The translations under genes were made by a program, and so were the position numbers. DNA of 16,772 nt. Origin: an uncultured Planctomycetaceae bacterium. Its GTDB lineage: Bacteria > Planctomycetota > Planctomycetia > Pirellulales > Pirellulaceae. Position 1 is the stretch's first letter. Each line of letters starts with the position of its first letter. Shown here piece by piece: positions 1 through 6,604 of the stretch. The notes under the pieces are model-generated. The model was not told where the DNA came from, searched no databases, and saw only the letters and a list, made by a program, of their open reading frames with translations. The DNA lies in the NCBI GenBank assembly GCA_903927685.1, contig CAIYOB010000086.1, positions 1-16,772 on the forward strand. The letters run 5' to 3'.

Positions 1-867
1 GATCTCCAGGTAGAAGCCATGCCGATACCGCTCCATTTGCCGCACATTGCTCAACAGCGTCCGCTCGGATTGCGTGAGTCCCTCCAAGACGCGCGCCCGG
101 CCCGCAAACCGCAACAGCGGCTGGACAAGACTGAAATCCAGCACGGAAGTTGCCGAGTACGAGTCTGAACCCGAGAACTGCCAGACCAGGGAATTGGCGA
201 AGCCCACGACCAGTTCCGTGCCGGTGGTGCCCAACTTCTCCATGCGGATGCCGCGACTGGTCGGAAAGGTCGCCGCCGTGAGGTAGCTGCGGGAGCCGTC
301 CGAATTGCGCAGCGCCCCGTCGCTGCGATACTCCGTCTGGTAGCCGCCGAAGAACAGCGAGTCGAAGCGGAACCGCTCGTAGCTCACATCCAGGGCGGAC
401 AGGTACAATTGCTGCAAATACCGCTGGTACTCGCGGGAATGCCGCCGCGCCAATTCCGCCGCCCGTTCCGCATCCAGCACCAACACGCCGTCCTCGTTCA
501 GCGGCAGCAGGGCCAGCCAGTCGGGGTTGTCAACCGCCGGCGTATCGCCGTTGTCGTGCCAGTGCTTGAACCCCTTCTTGCCATCGACCTCGTGCATCAA
601 GCGATGCGATTCCGGATCGTCCGGAGGCATCGGCTCGTGATCCGGATCGAACGGGTCGAAGATTCGCGACCGCGGATCGGGCGTGACGGCGTAGTCGGTC
701 AGCGCCCAACGGGGATCCTGTGCCTTCTCCTCGATCAGGTGATACGCGTCCGCGTCCGCCTGCCGGCGGTAGTGGCCTGGTTGGCAGCCGGCCAGGCCGA
801 CCGCGAGCAGCACGAGCACCAGGTACCCAGGGCGAGCCTTACGAGGCTCGGCGATGCGACGTTTCAT
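1..867 (-). CDS. TolC-type outer-membrane efflux lipoprotein (N-terminal part; 3' end beyond window)
   Basis: The first 289 residues are visible; the gene continues past base 1. It begins with a basic stretch, a hydrophobic signal (about residues 14-27) and a lipobox LAGC with the lipidated Cys at 28, so it should be an outer-membrane lipoprotein. A region rich in charged residues and prolines follows (about 30-130). A later part, with beta-strand-like segments around 'DFSLVQPLLRFAGRARVLEG', resembles the first repeat of the outer-membrane efflux protein family (TolC/OEP). These proteins form the exit duct of tripartite efflux or type I secretion systems. The ATG start is supported by an AGGAGG ribosome site at 874-879, six bases away. 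The start lies inside the 3' end of the marR-type gene (29-bp overlap), which suggests translational coupling and a common job in efflux control. Inner-membrane and adaptor partners are not in view. The family call is from remembered resemblance, not from a search. Confidence 0.75.
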   Translation of the reverse strand, partial: MKRRIAEPRKARPGYLVLVLLAVGLAGCQPGHYRRQADADAYHLIEEKAQDPRWALTDYAVTPDPRSRIFDPFDPDHEPMPPDDPESHRLMHEVDGKKGFKHWHDNGDTPAVDNPDWLALLPLNEDGVLVLDAERAAELARRHSREYQRYLQQLYLSALDVSYERFRFDSLFFGGYQTEYRSDGALRNSDGSRSYLTAATFPTSRGIRMEKLGTTGTELVVGFANSLVWQFSGSDSYSATSVLDFSLVQPLLRFAGRARVLEGLTQSERTLLSNVRQMERYRHGFYLEI

Positions 868-1402
868 CGACAGCCTCCTGCGAATGAAGTGGTGCGACCT
901 GAGGACGGGCCGAGCCACCGGTGCCGGCCAGGTCGTGTGTCAGTTCCTGGACCCAGTCCCACAAGGCCCCTTGATCCAGTTGCGGCAAGGACGCGTCCGA
1001 GCCCGGCGGCGAATCCTCCAGGCCCGCGCAGATCCGCTGCAACAGTTCGTTGCCCGCGACCGTCAGCCGCCAATACTGCCGCCGCCGATCCGGCTCACCG
1101 CGGCAACCGATCAACAGCCCACCCTGCCGCAGCCGTTCGACCAGGCCGCTCATCTGCGCTTCCGAGACGCCGGCGGCGGAAGCCAGTTCGTGCTGGACCA
1201 CCCCGTCGGGATCCAGCCGGTTGCACAGCCATAAGGCCCAGAACTCGGCCTCCCGGAGTTCCCAAGTCCGCAGCCGTTCGTCAAGCCAGGCCCGCAGCAA
1301 CCGATGGCAGCAGGACAGATCGTGGATCAATTCCACTCGCGTCCCGCCGTCCGCCCGCTCCGCCGCCAGCGGCCGGCTCGAACTCGCACCTCGTGTGCGC
1401 AT
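839..1402 (-). CDS. MarR-family transcriptional regulator
   Basis: This is a 187-residue protein with a winged helix-turn-helix. The recognition region is about residues 67-95 ('VVQHELASAAGVSEAQMSGL'), and the wing carries the family's DRRR motif at about 105-108 ('GEPDRRRQYWRLT'). An N-terminal helix and a C-terminal helix would form the dimer interface. MarR proteins usually repress a neighbouring efflux or stress gene and release DNA on binding a small ligand. Here the downstream gene is a TolC-type efflux lipoprotein whose start it overlaps by 29 bp. I chose the ATG at 1402, preceded by GGGGGGA. A GTG at 1447 is in frame and would add 15 residues, but that stretch encodes an inverted repeat better explained as regulatory DNA. 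The C-terminal tail past about residue 130 is low in complexity, rich in Ser, Gly and Pro, and of no clear function. Confidence 0.8.
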   Translation of the reverse strand: MRTRGASSSRPLAAERADGGTRVELIHDLSCCHRLLRAWLDERLRTWELREAEFWALWLCNRLDPDGVVQHELASAAGVSEAQMSGLVERLRQGGLLIGCRGEPDRRRQYWRLTVAGNELLQRICAGLEDSPPGSDASLPQLDQGALWDWVQELTHDLAGTGGSARPQVAPLHSQEAVDETSHRRAS

Positions 1403-1420
1403 GGAGCATCCCCCCGTAGT

Positions 1421-1439
1421 CCTCTCGCTCCGCGAGAGG
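1421..1439. promoter_or_regulatory. Perfect 8-bp dyad at the marR start, candidate operator
   Basis: CCTCTCGC, a 3-base spacer, then GCGAGAGG form an exact inverted repeat. It lies 19 bases upstream of the chosen ATG (1402), where an autoregulatory MarR operator would be expected. In RNA it would also fold as a short hairpin in the leader. Symmetry and position are seen; binding by the adjacent regulator is inference. Confidence 0.4.
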
Positions 1440-1510
1440 TTCAACACCCCATCGATGATCCTTCACTCTTGAAGACTTCGGGCGGCCAACCGTTCCGACT
1501 TGAACGATTG

Positions 1511-3865
1511 TCACTCGCCGCGGCGGTAGAAGCGGTTTGCTAGCAGATGTTCCAGCCCCAGGACCAGGGCCAGCAGCAGCAGCAGGAAGGGATAGAACTC
1601 GCGGCCCAGTCGGGCTTCGCCCACGCCCAACACGATTTCGTCCTGGCTGCGCGCGTAGTGATAGCGTTCCGCCCCCAGCAGTTCGTCCAACGCAGCGCGT
1701 TCCAGCCGCGTCAACTCGCTGGCGGATTCCGGCAAATTGACCGCAAAGCCTCGGACCAGGGGTTGCTGGAGGAAGCCCTTCAGCCGATAGGCTCCTGGCA
1801 GCTCGGTGAACTTGACCACGACTTGGCCCTCGTCCGCCGTCACATCCTGCGGCTGGTCCAGCGGCGTGAACAGCTGATACCGCTCGGGATGCTTGCCGCG
1901 CGTGTTGGGCAGGGCCGCCGTTTCGCCGGCCAGGTAGTTCAGTTTCGTGCCGCCGGCGCCGACCAGGTAGCGGACCAGTTCGTTGACCAGCACGACGTAA
2001 GGCCAGGCATCGTTGCCCGTGGGCAGTTCATTCCACGTCTGGCGGCCCGGCGGCCGGGCCGGGTCCGAGACGGGCGTCGTCATCGTGAGTACGCGTCCTC
2101 GGCCCAGCGAGGTTTCCACGATCGCCGGTTGGTTGTTGCTGTACCGCACGACGACGCGGGCCGGGGCGGCGGTTTCTTCCAGCCCCCAATGCCGGTAGAC
2201 GGGAAACCGGTCCCACGGCACGCTGGTCGCAAGGTCTCGGAACGGGGCCAGCAGAGGATGACTCAAGTCGCGGAGCGACAGGAACACGTCCCCGGGAGTC
2301 CGCCACTGGCGAGTCAGCTTTCCGCCCACGAGTTGCCGGGCCGCCGGAGCCTCGAACGAAGCCGCGTCGGCGTTGTGGCCCAGGAACAGCGCCAACCCGC
2401 CGCCGTTGCGGACGTACGCCGCCAGGGTTTCCCAAGCCGCGGGCGGCAGCGGCGCCGGGTCCAGCAGGCATAGGGCGGCGTAGTCGTCCAGCGGCAGGCT
2501 GGGCAGGCGGGCCAGCTCTTCCACGCGACAGTCGAATCGCGCGCGGCCCGTTTGGCGAAACTCGAACGGCGCGAGGGCCTCGACCAAGAACCGGGTGAGC
2601 ACCCCCGGCGGAGCCAGGACGAGCACCGGCGAGGCGTCCTGCACGTCGACCGCGAAATATCGCGTGTTATCCCACGTCAGCCCATCCTGGCCGGCCACCC
2701 GCACGGTTCCCTGGTGCGTCCCCGGGCTCAGGCCGCTGACGCGAAAACGGACCGTTTGCGAGCCGTTCTCCGGCAACTCGACGACCTGCTGACCCCGCAG
2801 CTTGGCCGGGGGCAGCACGACCTCGCCATCCCGGATGACCGGCAATTCGGGAGCGGCTTCCTCCAGGTACAACTCGACATTCTGAACGCCGCCCGCGCCC
2901 AGGCACTCGATCTTGGCCCGCAACTCCAGGGCGTCGCTCTTGGGCAGCACGTCGCTGGCCGTGACAGGGACGCCCAGCAGCAGGTTCTGCGGCTGCTCGA
3001 CACCCACGTCGATCACGTACAGCAGGACCTCCGGCGATTCCCGCAGCCGTTGCTGCAGCAGGACGGGCGACTGGCCGGTCCAAGCCGCCCGGCTCAAATC
3101 GCTGAACAGGTAGACCTCTTTCCGTGGCTTCTGGCTGGCCTGGCTCAGCTTGATCGCCCGCTCGGCGACATCCACCAGCGGCAGGGGGACGCCCGTCGTC
3201 TCCAGCCGCTCGACCGACCGCTCGGCCGCCGCCAGATCGACGGCAAAGGCGGCTCCGCCCGCTCGCGAGTCCAGCACGGCCACTTCGCTGTCGCGGGGCA
3301 ACTGGCGGACCAGCCACTGGGCGATCTCGCGCGCCTTGTCCAACCGCGTCTGGTTCTGCCACAGATACTGCATCCGGGGCGAAGTGTCGAACGCCAGCAC
3401 CGCGGCCACCGGCGCCTGCTCGTTCCCGATGACGGCACTTTCCTGCCGGCTCGTCACCCGACTGAGCAGCACCGCCAGTAGAACGGCCAGGGCCAGCGAG
3501 GCCAGGCCGAGTCCGCCCGCGACCCACCGGCCGCGGCGTTGAAGCAGCGCCAGCAGGGCGGTCAAGCCGACCAACGGCAGCGTGGCTGCAACCAGCCCCG
3601 TCAAGATCCAGTCGCTCAGCGCCGGCGAGGGCACGCTGGGCCGGGCCAGGGTCACCGCCAGTGCGGCGATCGCCAGGCAGCGCAGCAGCAACAGCAGCCA
3701 GTGCCGCAGCTGCAGCTGCCGCCGATTCGCGTCTTGCCGCTGCTTGATGAACCGCAACGCGGGAAACACCAATTGCTTGGGCTGCTGCCGCATCACCAGA
3801 TGCAGCACGATGGGAATCGCCAGCAGCGTTCCACCCAGCAGCAAGGATAAGTTGACGAAAGCCAT
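1511..3865 (-). CDS. Membrane-anchored BatA/VWA-type protein with glutamine-amidotransferase-like region
   Basis: This is a 784-residue membrane protein. The N-terminus ('MAFVNLSLLLGGTLLAIPIV', residues 1-20) matches the BatA (aerotolerance) N-terminal domain, with membrane segments at about 5-24 and 56-74, then two more at about 86-108 and 115-136. A von Willebrand A-like domain follows, with a MIDAS-like 'AFDTSPR' around D160; the final Ser of DxSxS is replaced by Arg (R164). A middle section of beta-sandwich character leads to a part like class I glutamine amidotransferases ('YAALCLLDPAPLPPAAWETL' and a following NGGG). A last membrane helix lies close to the C-terminus. The product is probably a cell-envelope protein; its precise role is unknown. 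The ATG at 3865 gives the canonical start; an in-frame upstream start at 3997 would add 44 atypical residues. It may be co-transcribed with the marR-type and tolC-type genes downstream. Confidence 0.8.
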   Translation of the reverse strand: MAFVNLSLLLGGTLLAIPIVLHLVMRQQPKQLVFPALRFIKQRQDANRRQLQLRHWLLLLLRCLAIAALAVTLARPSVPSPALSDWILTGLVAATLPLVGLTALLALLQRRGRWVAGGLGLASLALAVLLAVLLSRVTSRQESAVIGNEQAPVAAVLAFDTSPRMQYLWQNQTRLDKAREIAQWLVRQLPRDSEVAVLDSRAGGAAFAVDLAAAERSVERLETTGVPLPLVDVAERAIKLSQASQKPRKEVYLFSDLSRAAWTGQSPVLLQQRLRESPEVLLYVIDVGVEQPQNLLLGVPVTASDVLPKSDALELRAKIECLGAGGVQNVELYLEEAAPELPVIRDGEVVLPPAKLRGQQVVELPENGSQTVRFRVSGLSPGTHQGTVRVAGQDGLTWDNTRYFAVDVQDASPVLVLAPPGVLTRFLVEALAPFEFRQTGRARFDCRVEELARLPSLPLDDYAALCLLDPAPLPPAAWETLAAYVRNGGGLALFLGHNADAASFEAPAARQLVGGKLTRQWRTPGDVFLSLRDLSHPLLAPFRDLATSVPWDRFPVYRHWGLEETAAPARVVVRYSNNQPAIVETSLGRGRVLTMTTPVSDPARPPGRQTWNELPTGNDAWPYVVLVNELVRYLVGAGGTKLNYLAGETAALPNTRGKHPERYQLFTPLDQPQDVTADEGQVVVKFTELPGAYRLKGFLQQPLVRGFAVNLPESASELTRLERAALDELLGAERYHYARSQDEIVLGVGEARLGREFYPFLLLLLALVLGLEHLLANRFYRRGE

Positions 3866-3879
3866 AGGGCCTATATGAT
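3852..3879 (+). promoter_or_regulatory. Sigma-70-like promoter for nadC
   Basis: TTGACG (3852-3857) and TATGAT (3874-3879) are separated by 16 bp and read toward nadC. The -35 lies inside the first codons of the divergent BatA-type gene, antisense to it. The predicted transcript start, near 3886, would give nadC a leader of about 100 nt that includes a hairpin and a heptamer repeat. This is a consensus match only. Confidence 0.45.
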
Positions 3880-3904
3880 AGCGGATCGATTCCCAGACAA
3901 AAGC

Positions 3905-3926
3905 CGCCCCGCGGCTGAGCGGGGCG
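3905..3926. other. GC-rich hairpin in the nadC leader
   Basis: CGCCCCGC and GCGGGGCG pair perfectly around a 6-base loop (GGCTGA). It would form in the untranslated leader of nadC. There is no T-run after it, so it is not a canonical terminator. Its role is unknown. Confidence 0.5.
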
Positions 3927-3937
3927 CGGGTGGAGGA

Positions 3938-3958
3938 GAGCGGGGAGCGGGGAGCAGG
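3938..3958. repeat. Heptamer tandem repeat, three GAGCGGG-type units
   Basis: There are two exact GAGCGGG units followed by GAGCAGG, ending 12 bases before the Shine-Dalgarno sequence of nadC. It is short and may be simple-sequence drift. It is listed because a second heptamer array of different sequence sits in front of modC. Confidence 0.5.
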
Positions 3959-3986
3959 TTCCCCGTCATAAAGGAGCGTGAAGCGC

Positions 3987-4901
3987 GTGGCTGGCAAAGA
4001 GTTTACTCAACTGACGTGGAACCGAGCCGTGGCGGACGACTGCCGCCAACTTGTGCGTCTGGCGATTCGCGAGGACCTGGACCGCAGTCACGACTGGACC
4101 ACCGTGGCCTTGGCTCCGGCGGAAGCCCGGGGGCAGGCCGCGCTGGTGGCCCGGGAGCCAGGAGTCGTCGCGGGCCTGGCGGCGGCCGAGTTGGCGCTGG
4201 ACGAGATGGAAGTCTCCGTCGCCTGGAAGCCTGTGGCGGCGGACGGTCAGGCCGTCGCCAAGGGCGACTTGGTGGCCGAGCTGAGCGGCCCGGTCCGGCA
4301 GCTGCTGACAGCGGAACGCCTGCTGCTGAACCTGGTCGGCCGCTTGTCGGGGGTGGCGACGCTGACGCGGCGGTTTGTCGACGCCGTGCAGGGAACGCAC
4401 GCCCGGATTTACGACACCCGCAAGACGACGCCGGGCTGGCGGCGGCTGGAGAAATATGCGGTCCAGTGCGGCGGCGGGCGCAATCACCGGACCGGCTTGT
4501 TCGACGCAGTGCTGATCAAGGACAATCACCTGGCCTGGATGCAGTTGCCGCCCAGCGCCGCGGTCCGCCGCGCCCGCGAGTTTCTGCGCGGGACGCTGCG
4601 CGATCCGGCGCAGGCCGAAGCGATGATCGTCGAAGTCGAAGTCGACACGCTCGATCAGTTGGACGACGTCTTGCCCGCCGGTCCCGATCTCGTCCTGCTG
4701 GACAATATGACGCTGGACCAGTTGCGGGCGGCCGTCGCCCGGCGCAACGCCGTCGCTCCCGGCATCGAACTGGAGGCCAGTGGCGGGGTCAACCTGCAGA
4801 CGGTTCGTGGCATCGCCGAAACCGGGGTCGACCGGATCAGCGTGGGCGCCCTGACGCACTCCGCGATCGGGCTCGATGTCGCGCTGGATTGGAGCCGCTG
4901 A
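3987..4901 (+). CDS. nadC: Nicotinate-nucleotide pyrophosphorylase (carboxylating), quinolinate phosphoribosyltransferase
   Basis: The enzyme converts quinolinate and PRPP into nicotinate mononucleotide, CO2 and pyrophosphate, the last step of the de novo route before the common NAD pathway; it acts in the cytoplasm. The 304-residue protein has the usual family length. It carries the conserved core: 'ERLLLNLVGRLSGVAT' (110-125), 'DTRKTTPG' (143-150) for quinolinate binding, 'EKYAVQCGGGRNHRTGLFD' (155-173), 'LIKDNH' (176-181), acidic residues in 'VEVEVDTLDQ', 'LLDN' (237-240) and the phosphate-loop 'EASGGV' (263-268). Two GTG codons compete as start. AAGGAG at 3971-3976 is only one base from the GTG at 3978 but ten from the GTG at 3987, so the second is chosen. 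The stop is one base from the kinase ATG, so the two are co-transcribed. No other NAD genes are in view. Confidence 0.95.
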   Translation: MAGKEFTQLTWNRAVADDCRQLVRLAIREDLDRSHDWTTVALAPAEARGQAALVAREPGVVAGLAAAELALDEMEVSVAWKPVAADGQAVAKGDLVAELSGPVRQLLTAERLLLNLVGRLSGVATLTRRFVDAVQGTHARIYDTRKTTPGWRRLEKYAVQCGGGRNHRTGLFDAVLIKDNHLAWMQLPPSAAVRRAREFLRGTLRDPAQAEAMIVEVEVDTLDQLDDVLPAGPDLVLLDNMTLDQLRAAVARRNAVAPGIELEASGGVNLQTVRGIAETGVDRISVGALTHSAIGLDVALDWSR

Positions 4902-4902
4902 C

Positions 4903-5634
4903 ATGACGGACCCGAATGCCAAAGCGGAGGACGTGCTCCAGCGGCTCCGCGTCCAGTACAACGACTTGGCCGAACTGGCCGGCTCGCTGGCCCACGAAAT
5001 CAAGAACCCGTTATCCGTGATCCGCATGAACATGGAGCTGCTGGCGGAAGATTTTGCCGACGCCCAGACGCCCCAGGAACGCCGCACGCTGACGAAGATC
5101 GAGACGGTGCAGAAGCAATGCACGCGGCTGGAAAACCTGCTCCGCGATTTCCTCAAGTTCGCCCGCCTCGGCGACTTGGAACTGTCCCCCGGCAGCCTGA
5201 ACGAAGTCGTTGACCGCGTGTTGGATTTTTTCGAGACCCAAGCCAAGCAGTCGGAGATCGAGTTCATCCGCTTCCTGGACCCGGCGCTGCCCAGTATCAA
5301 ACTGGATGAGCAGACGCTGCATGCCGCCTTGCTGAACCTGGTCAAGAACAGCCTCGAAGCGATGCCCGACGGCGGCCAGTTGCTGGCCCGCACGCGTCTG
5401 ACCCGCCAGGGCGTGGCCCTGGACCTGATCGATACCGGCTGCGGAATGGACAGCAAGACTGCGATGCGGATGTTCGAAGCGTTCTACTCGACCAAGAACG
5501 GCGGCTCGGGCCTCGGCCTGCCGACCGCCCGCAAGATCATCGAGGCCCACGGCGGGTGGATCAGCGTCCAGAGCGAGGTCGGCCGCGGCACTCAGTTCAC
5601 CATCGAGTTCCCCCAACCGGCCCGCATTGTCTGA
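4903..5634 (+). CDS. Soluble NtrB-like sensor histidine kinase
   Basis: This 243-residue cytoplasmic two-component kinase has no membrane segment and almost no sensor domain. The dimerization/phosphoacceptor H-box is 'LAHEIKNPLS' with His31. The ATP-binding domain has the N-box 'LLNLVKNSLEAM' (Asn149), G1 'DTGCGM' (177-182), F-box 'FEAFYSTK' (191-198) and G2 'GSGLGLPTARKI' (201-212). All catalytic motifs are intact. The HEIKNPL/KNSLEAM style is that of the NtrB/AtoS branch, whose partners are usually sigma-54 activators; no response regulator is in the window. The ATG at 4903 is one base after the nadC stop and has GGAG at 4891-4894, so it is read from the nadC transcript. A PII gene ends 114 bp away on the other strand. 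Classical NtrB is controlled by PII, so a link is possible but unproven. Confidence 0.9.
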   Translation: MTDPNAKAEDVLQRLRVQYNDLAELAGSLAHEIKNPLSVIRMNMELLAEDFADAQTPQERRTLTKIETVQKQCTRLENLLRDFLKFARLGDLELSPGSLNEVVDRVLDFFETQAKQSEIEFIRFLDPALPSIKLDEQTLHAALLNLVKNSLEAMPDGGQLLARTRLTRQGVALDLIDTGCGMDSKTAMRMFEAFYSTKNGGSGLGLPTARKIIEAHGGWISVQSEVGRGTQFTIEFPQPARIV

Positions 5635-5724
5635 GGTGGCGTAAGCTTCCAGCTTGCGGAAGTCAATGGCATCGCAAGCTGGAAGCTTACGCCACCTATC
5701 GCGAGCTGGGAGCTTACGCCACTT
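5634..5724. repeat. Three-copy palindromic repeat between the kinase and glnB (REP-like)
   Basis: A 25-bp unit with core GTAAGCTTCCAGCTTGCG occurs at 5634-5658 and as its perfect inverse at 5673-5697, with a 14-base loop. A third copy lies at 5700-5724 in the same orientation as the second, with 3 mismatches. The first copy begins on the last base of the kinase stop codon. The 25-bp stem would form a very strong hairpin between two convergent genes and could stop transcription from either side, although no T-run follows. The unit also contains the HindIII-like palindrome AAGCTT. Its structure suggests a dispersed intergenic repeat family. Confidence 0.85.
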
Positions 5725-5748
5725 GTTTCTCGAACGGTGCTGAGGCCG

Positions 5749-6096
5749 CTAAATCGCCTCGGACCCGCGCTCTCCCGTGCGGATGCGGATACAGTCCTCC
5801 AGCGGCAGGACGAAGATCTTGCCGTCCCCGATTTCGCCTTTCTCGCCGCTCCGACCGCCCTTGATAATGGCGCTAATCGTCGGCTCGACGAACGCTTCGT
5901 TCACGGCGATCTGCAACTGCACCTTGCGCAGCAGGCTGGTCCCCAGTTCCCGGCCGCGATAGGTCTCGGTCTGGCCCTTCTGGCGCCCAAACCCCTGGCA
6001 GTCCATGACGGTCAAGCGGACCACTTCGACGTCGTTCAGCGCCTCTTTCACCGCTTCCAACTTGCCCGGTTGAATGATGGCAATAATCAGCTTCAT
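5749..6096 (-). CDS. glnB: PII nitrogen-regulatory protein
   Basis: This is a 115-residue trimeric signal protein that senses ATP/ADP and 2-oxoglutarate and controls ammonium transport, glutamine synthetase or NtrB. The N-terminal 'MKLIIAIIQPGKLEAVKEAL' is canonical, as is 'GFGRQKGQTETYRGRE' (35-50) leading into the T-loop. The B-loop ('IKGGRSGEKGEIGDGKIFV') and the C-terminal 'CIRIRTGERGSEAI' carry the usual nucleotide-binding residues. Tyr46 is present, but position 51, the uridylylated Tyr in enteric GlnB/GlnK, is Leu (RGRELGTS), and position 49, the phosphorylated Ser of cyanobacteria, is Arg. The ATG at 6096 is chosen because the 40 extra in-frame upstream residues are atypical for PII; GGAG lies about 11 bases upstream of it. 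No amtB or glnA is adjacent. It converges with the NtrB-like kinase gene. Confidence 0.95.
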   Translation of the reverse strand: MKLIIAIIQPGKLEAVKEALNDVEVVRLTVMDCQGFGRQKGQTETYRGRELGTSLLRKVQLQIAVNEAFVEPTISAIIKGGRSGEKGEIGDGKIFVLPLEDCIRIRTGERGSEAI

Positions 6097-6237
6097 CGGT
6101 TTGGGGTCTCCGCCTTGGGACGCGCTCCGCAGGGCGCGGCTCGCGCTAGGGCTGCGTGGTTTTGCCTCAGGCTGACGACGATGGGATTCAGGACCGTTCT
6201 TGCCTCGAGCAACCATCGTCCACCATGCCTAGCCAGA

Positions 6238-6265
6238 ATCTAACGCCCTTGAACTGCTGCTACAA
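6238..6265 (-). promoter_or_regulatory. Possible sigma-70 promoter for glnB
   Basis: On the minus strand, TTGTAG (6260-6265) and TTAGAT (6238-6243) lie 16 bp apart, pointing to glnB. The leader would be roughly 135 nt. The match is moderate, and no better candidate was found nearer the gene. Confidence 0.3.
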
Positions 6266-6380
6266 GGCCCAAGCGGTTGGAAACGACCGAGACGGGCGAC
6301 TGCGGATCGAGAACTCGGAACCACTTGACGCCACCGCAGGCAGCACGCGAGATCAGGAGCCCCAGCTGCGGGAGGCGAAA

Positions 6381-6432
6381 ATACCCCGACCCAAGCGGCC
6401 GAGGCGGCCGGCCACTCGAGTCATTGGGGTAT
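6381..6432 (-). terminator. Terminator-like hairpin on the minus strand
   Basis: Read on the minus strand, ATACCCCAA pairs with TCGGGGTAT (9 pairs, one a G-U), and the 3' arm runs into TTTTCG. The loop is long (34 nt) and GC-rich, so this is not a textbook terminator. It could end a transcript that comes through the recombinase gene or an RNA arising between 6433 and 6874. Confidence 0.3.
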
Positions 6433-6559
6433 CCTTCTGGCCCAGGCAAGAGCCGAAGTGATATCCAATTGGCGGCAAGCCACCAATCTGCCTGACTTTC
6501 CTCCGTCGTCTGCATACCGCGTTGACCGCGTCCGCCATGCAGGCGACTGCTGAACGTGG

Positions 6560-6604
6560 TGCCCCCGCCCGCTGAGAGGTTGCCCTCTCAGCGGGACGGG
6601 GGCA
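6560..6604. other. Long GC-rich hairpin
   Basis: The 20-base arm at 6560-6579 pairs with 6584-6604 around a 4-base loop (TTGC), with only one bulged base in the right arm. The arms contain GCTGAGAGG and CCTCTCAGC. No T-run follows on either strand, so it is not a simple terminator. It may be part of a structured RNA or a palindromic repeat. Confidence 0.7.

Noticed and set aside
409..1419. 336-residue plus-strand frame over the tolC-type and marR-type genes
   Set aside because: Arg/Pro-rich antisense translation of two recognisable genes.
3966..5456. 496-residue minus-strand frame over nadC and the kinase
   Set aside because: It is antisense to two genes with complete conserved motifs and shows no domain itself.
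6097..6216. 40-residue N-terminal extension of PII
   Set aside because: PII proteins start at MK(L/K)I; the extension has shadow-like composition and the internal ATG has its own ribosome site.
6208..6223. Sigma-54 promoter upstream of glnB (minus strand TGGACGATGGTTGCT)
   Set aside because: The GG and GC elements are 9 bases apart rather than 10, and sigma-54 spacing is strict.
6240..6515. 91-residue open frame on the minus strand
   Set aside because: No ribosome site, no recognisable domain, and it overlaps a terminator-like hairpin; the composition looks like a chance frame.
6150..6560. RNase P RNA on the minus strand, from the motif GGAGGAAAGTC
   Set aside because: The matching 3' half of helix P4 (ACAGAA...GGCTTA) and the conserved AACAGA...ACCGCC segment are not found in the expected distance.
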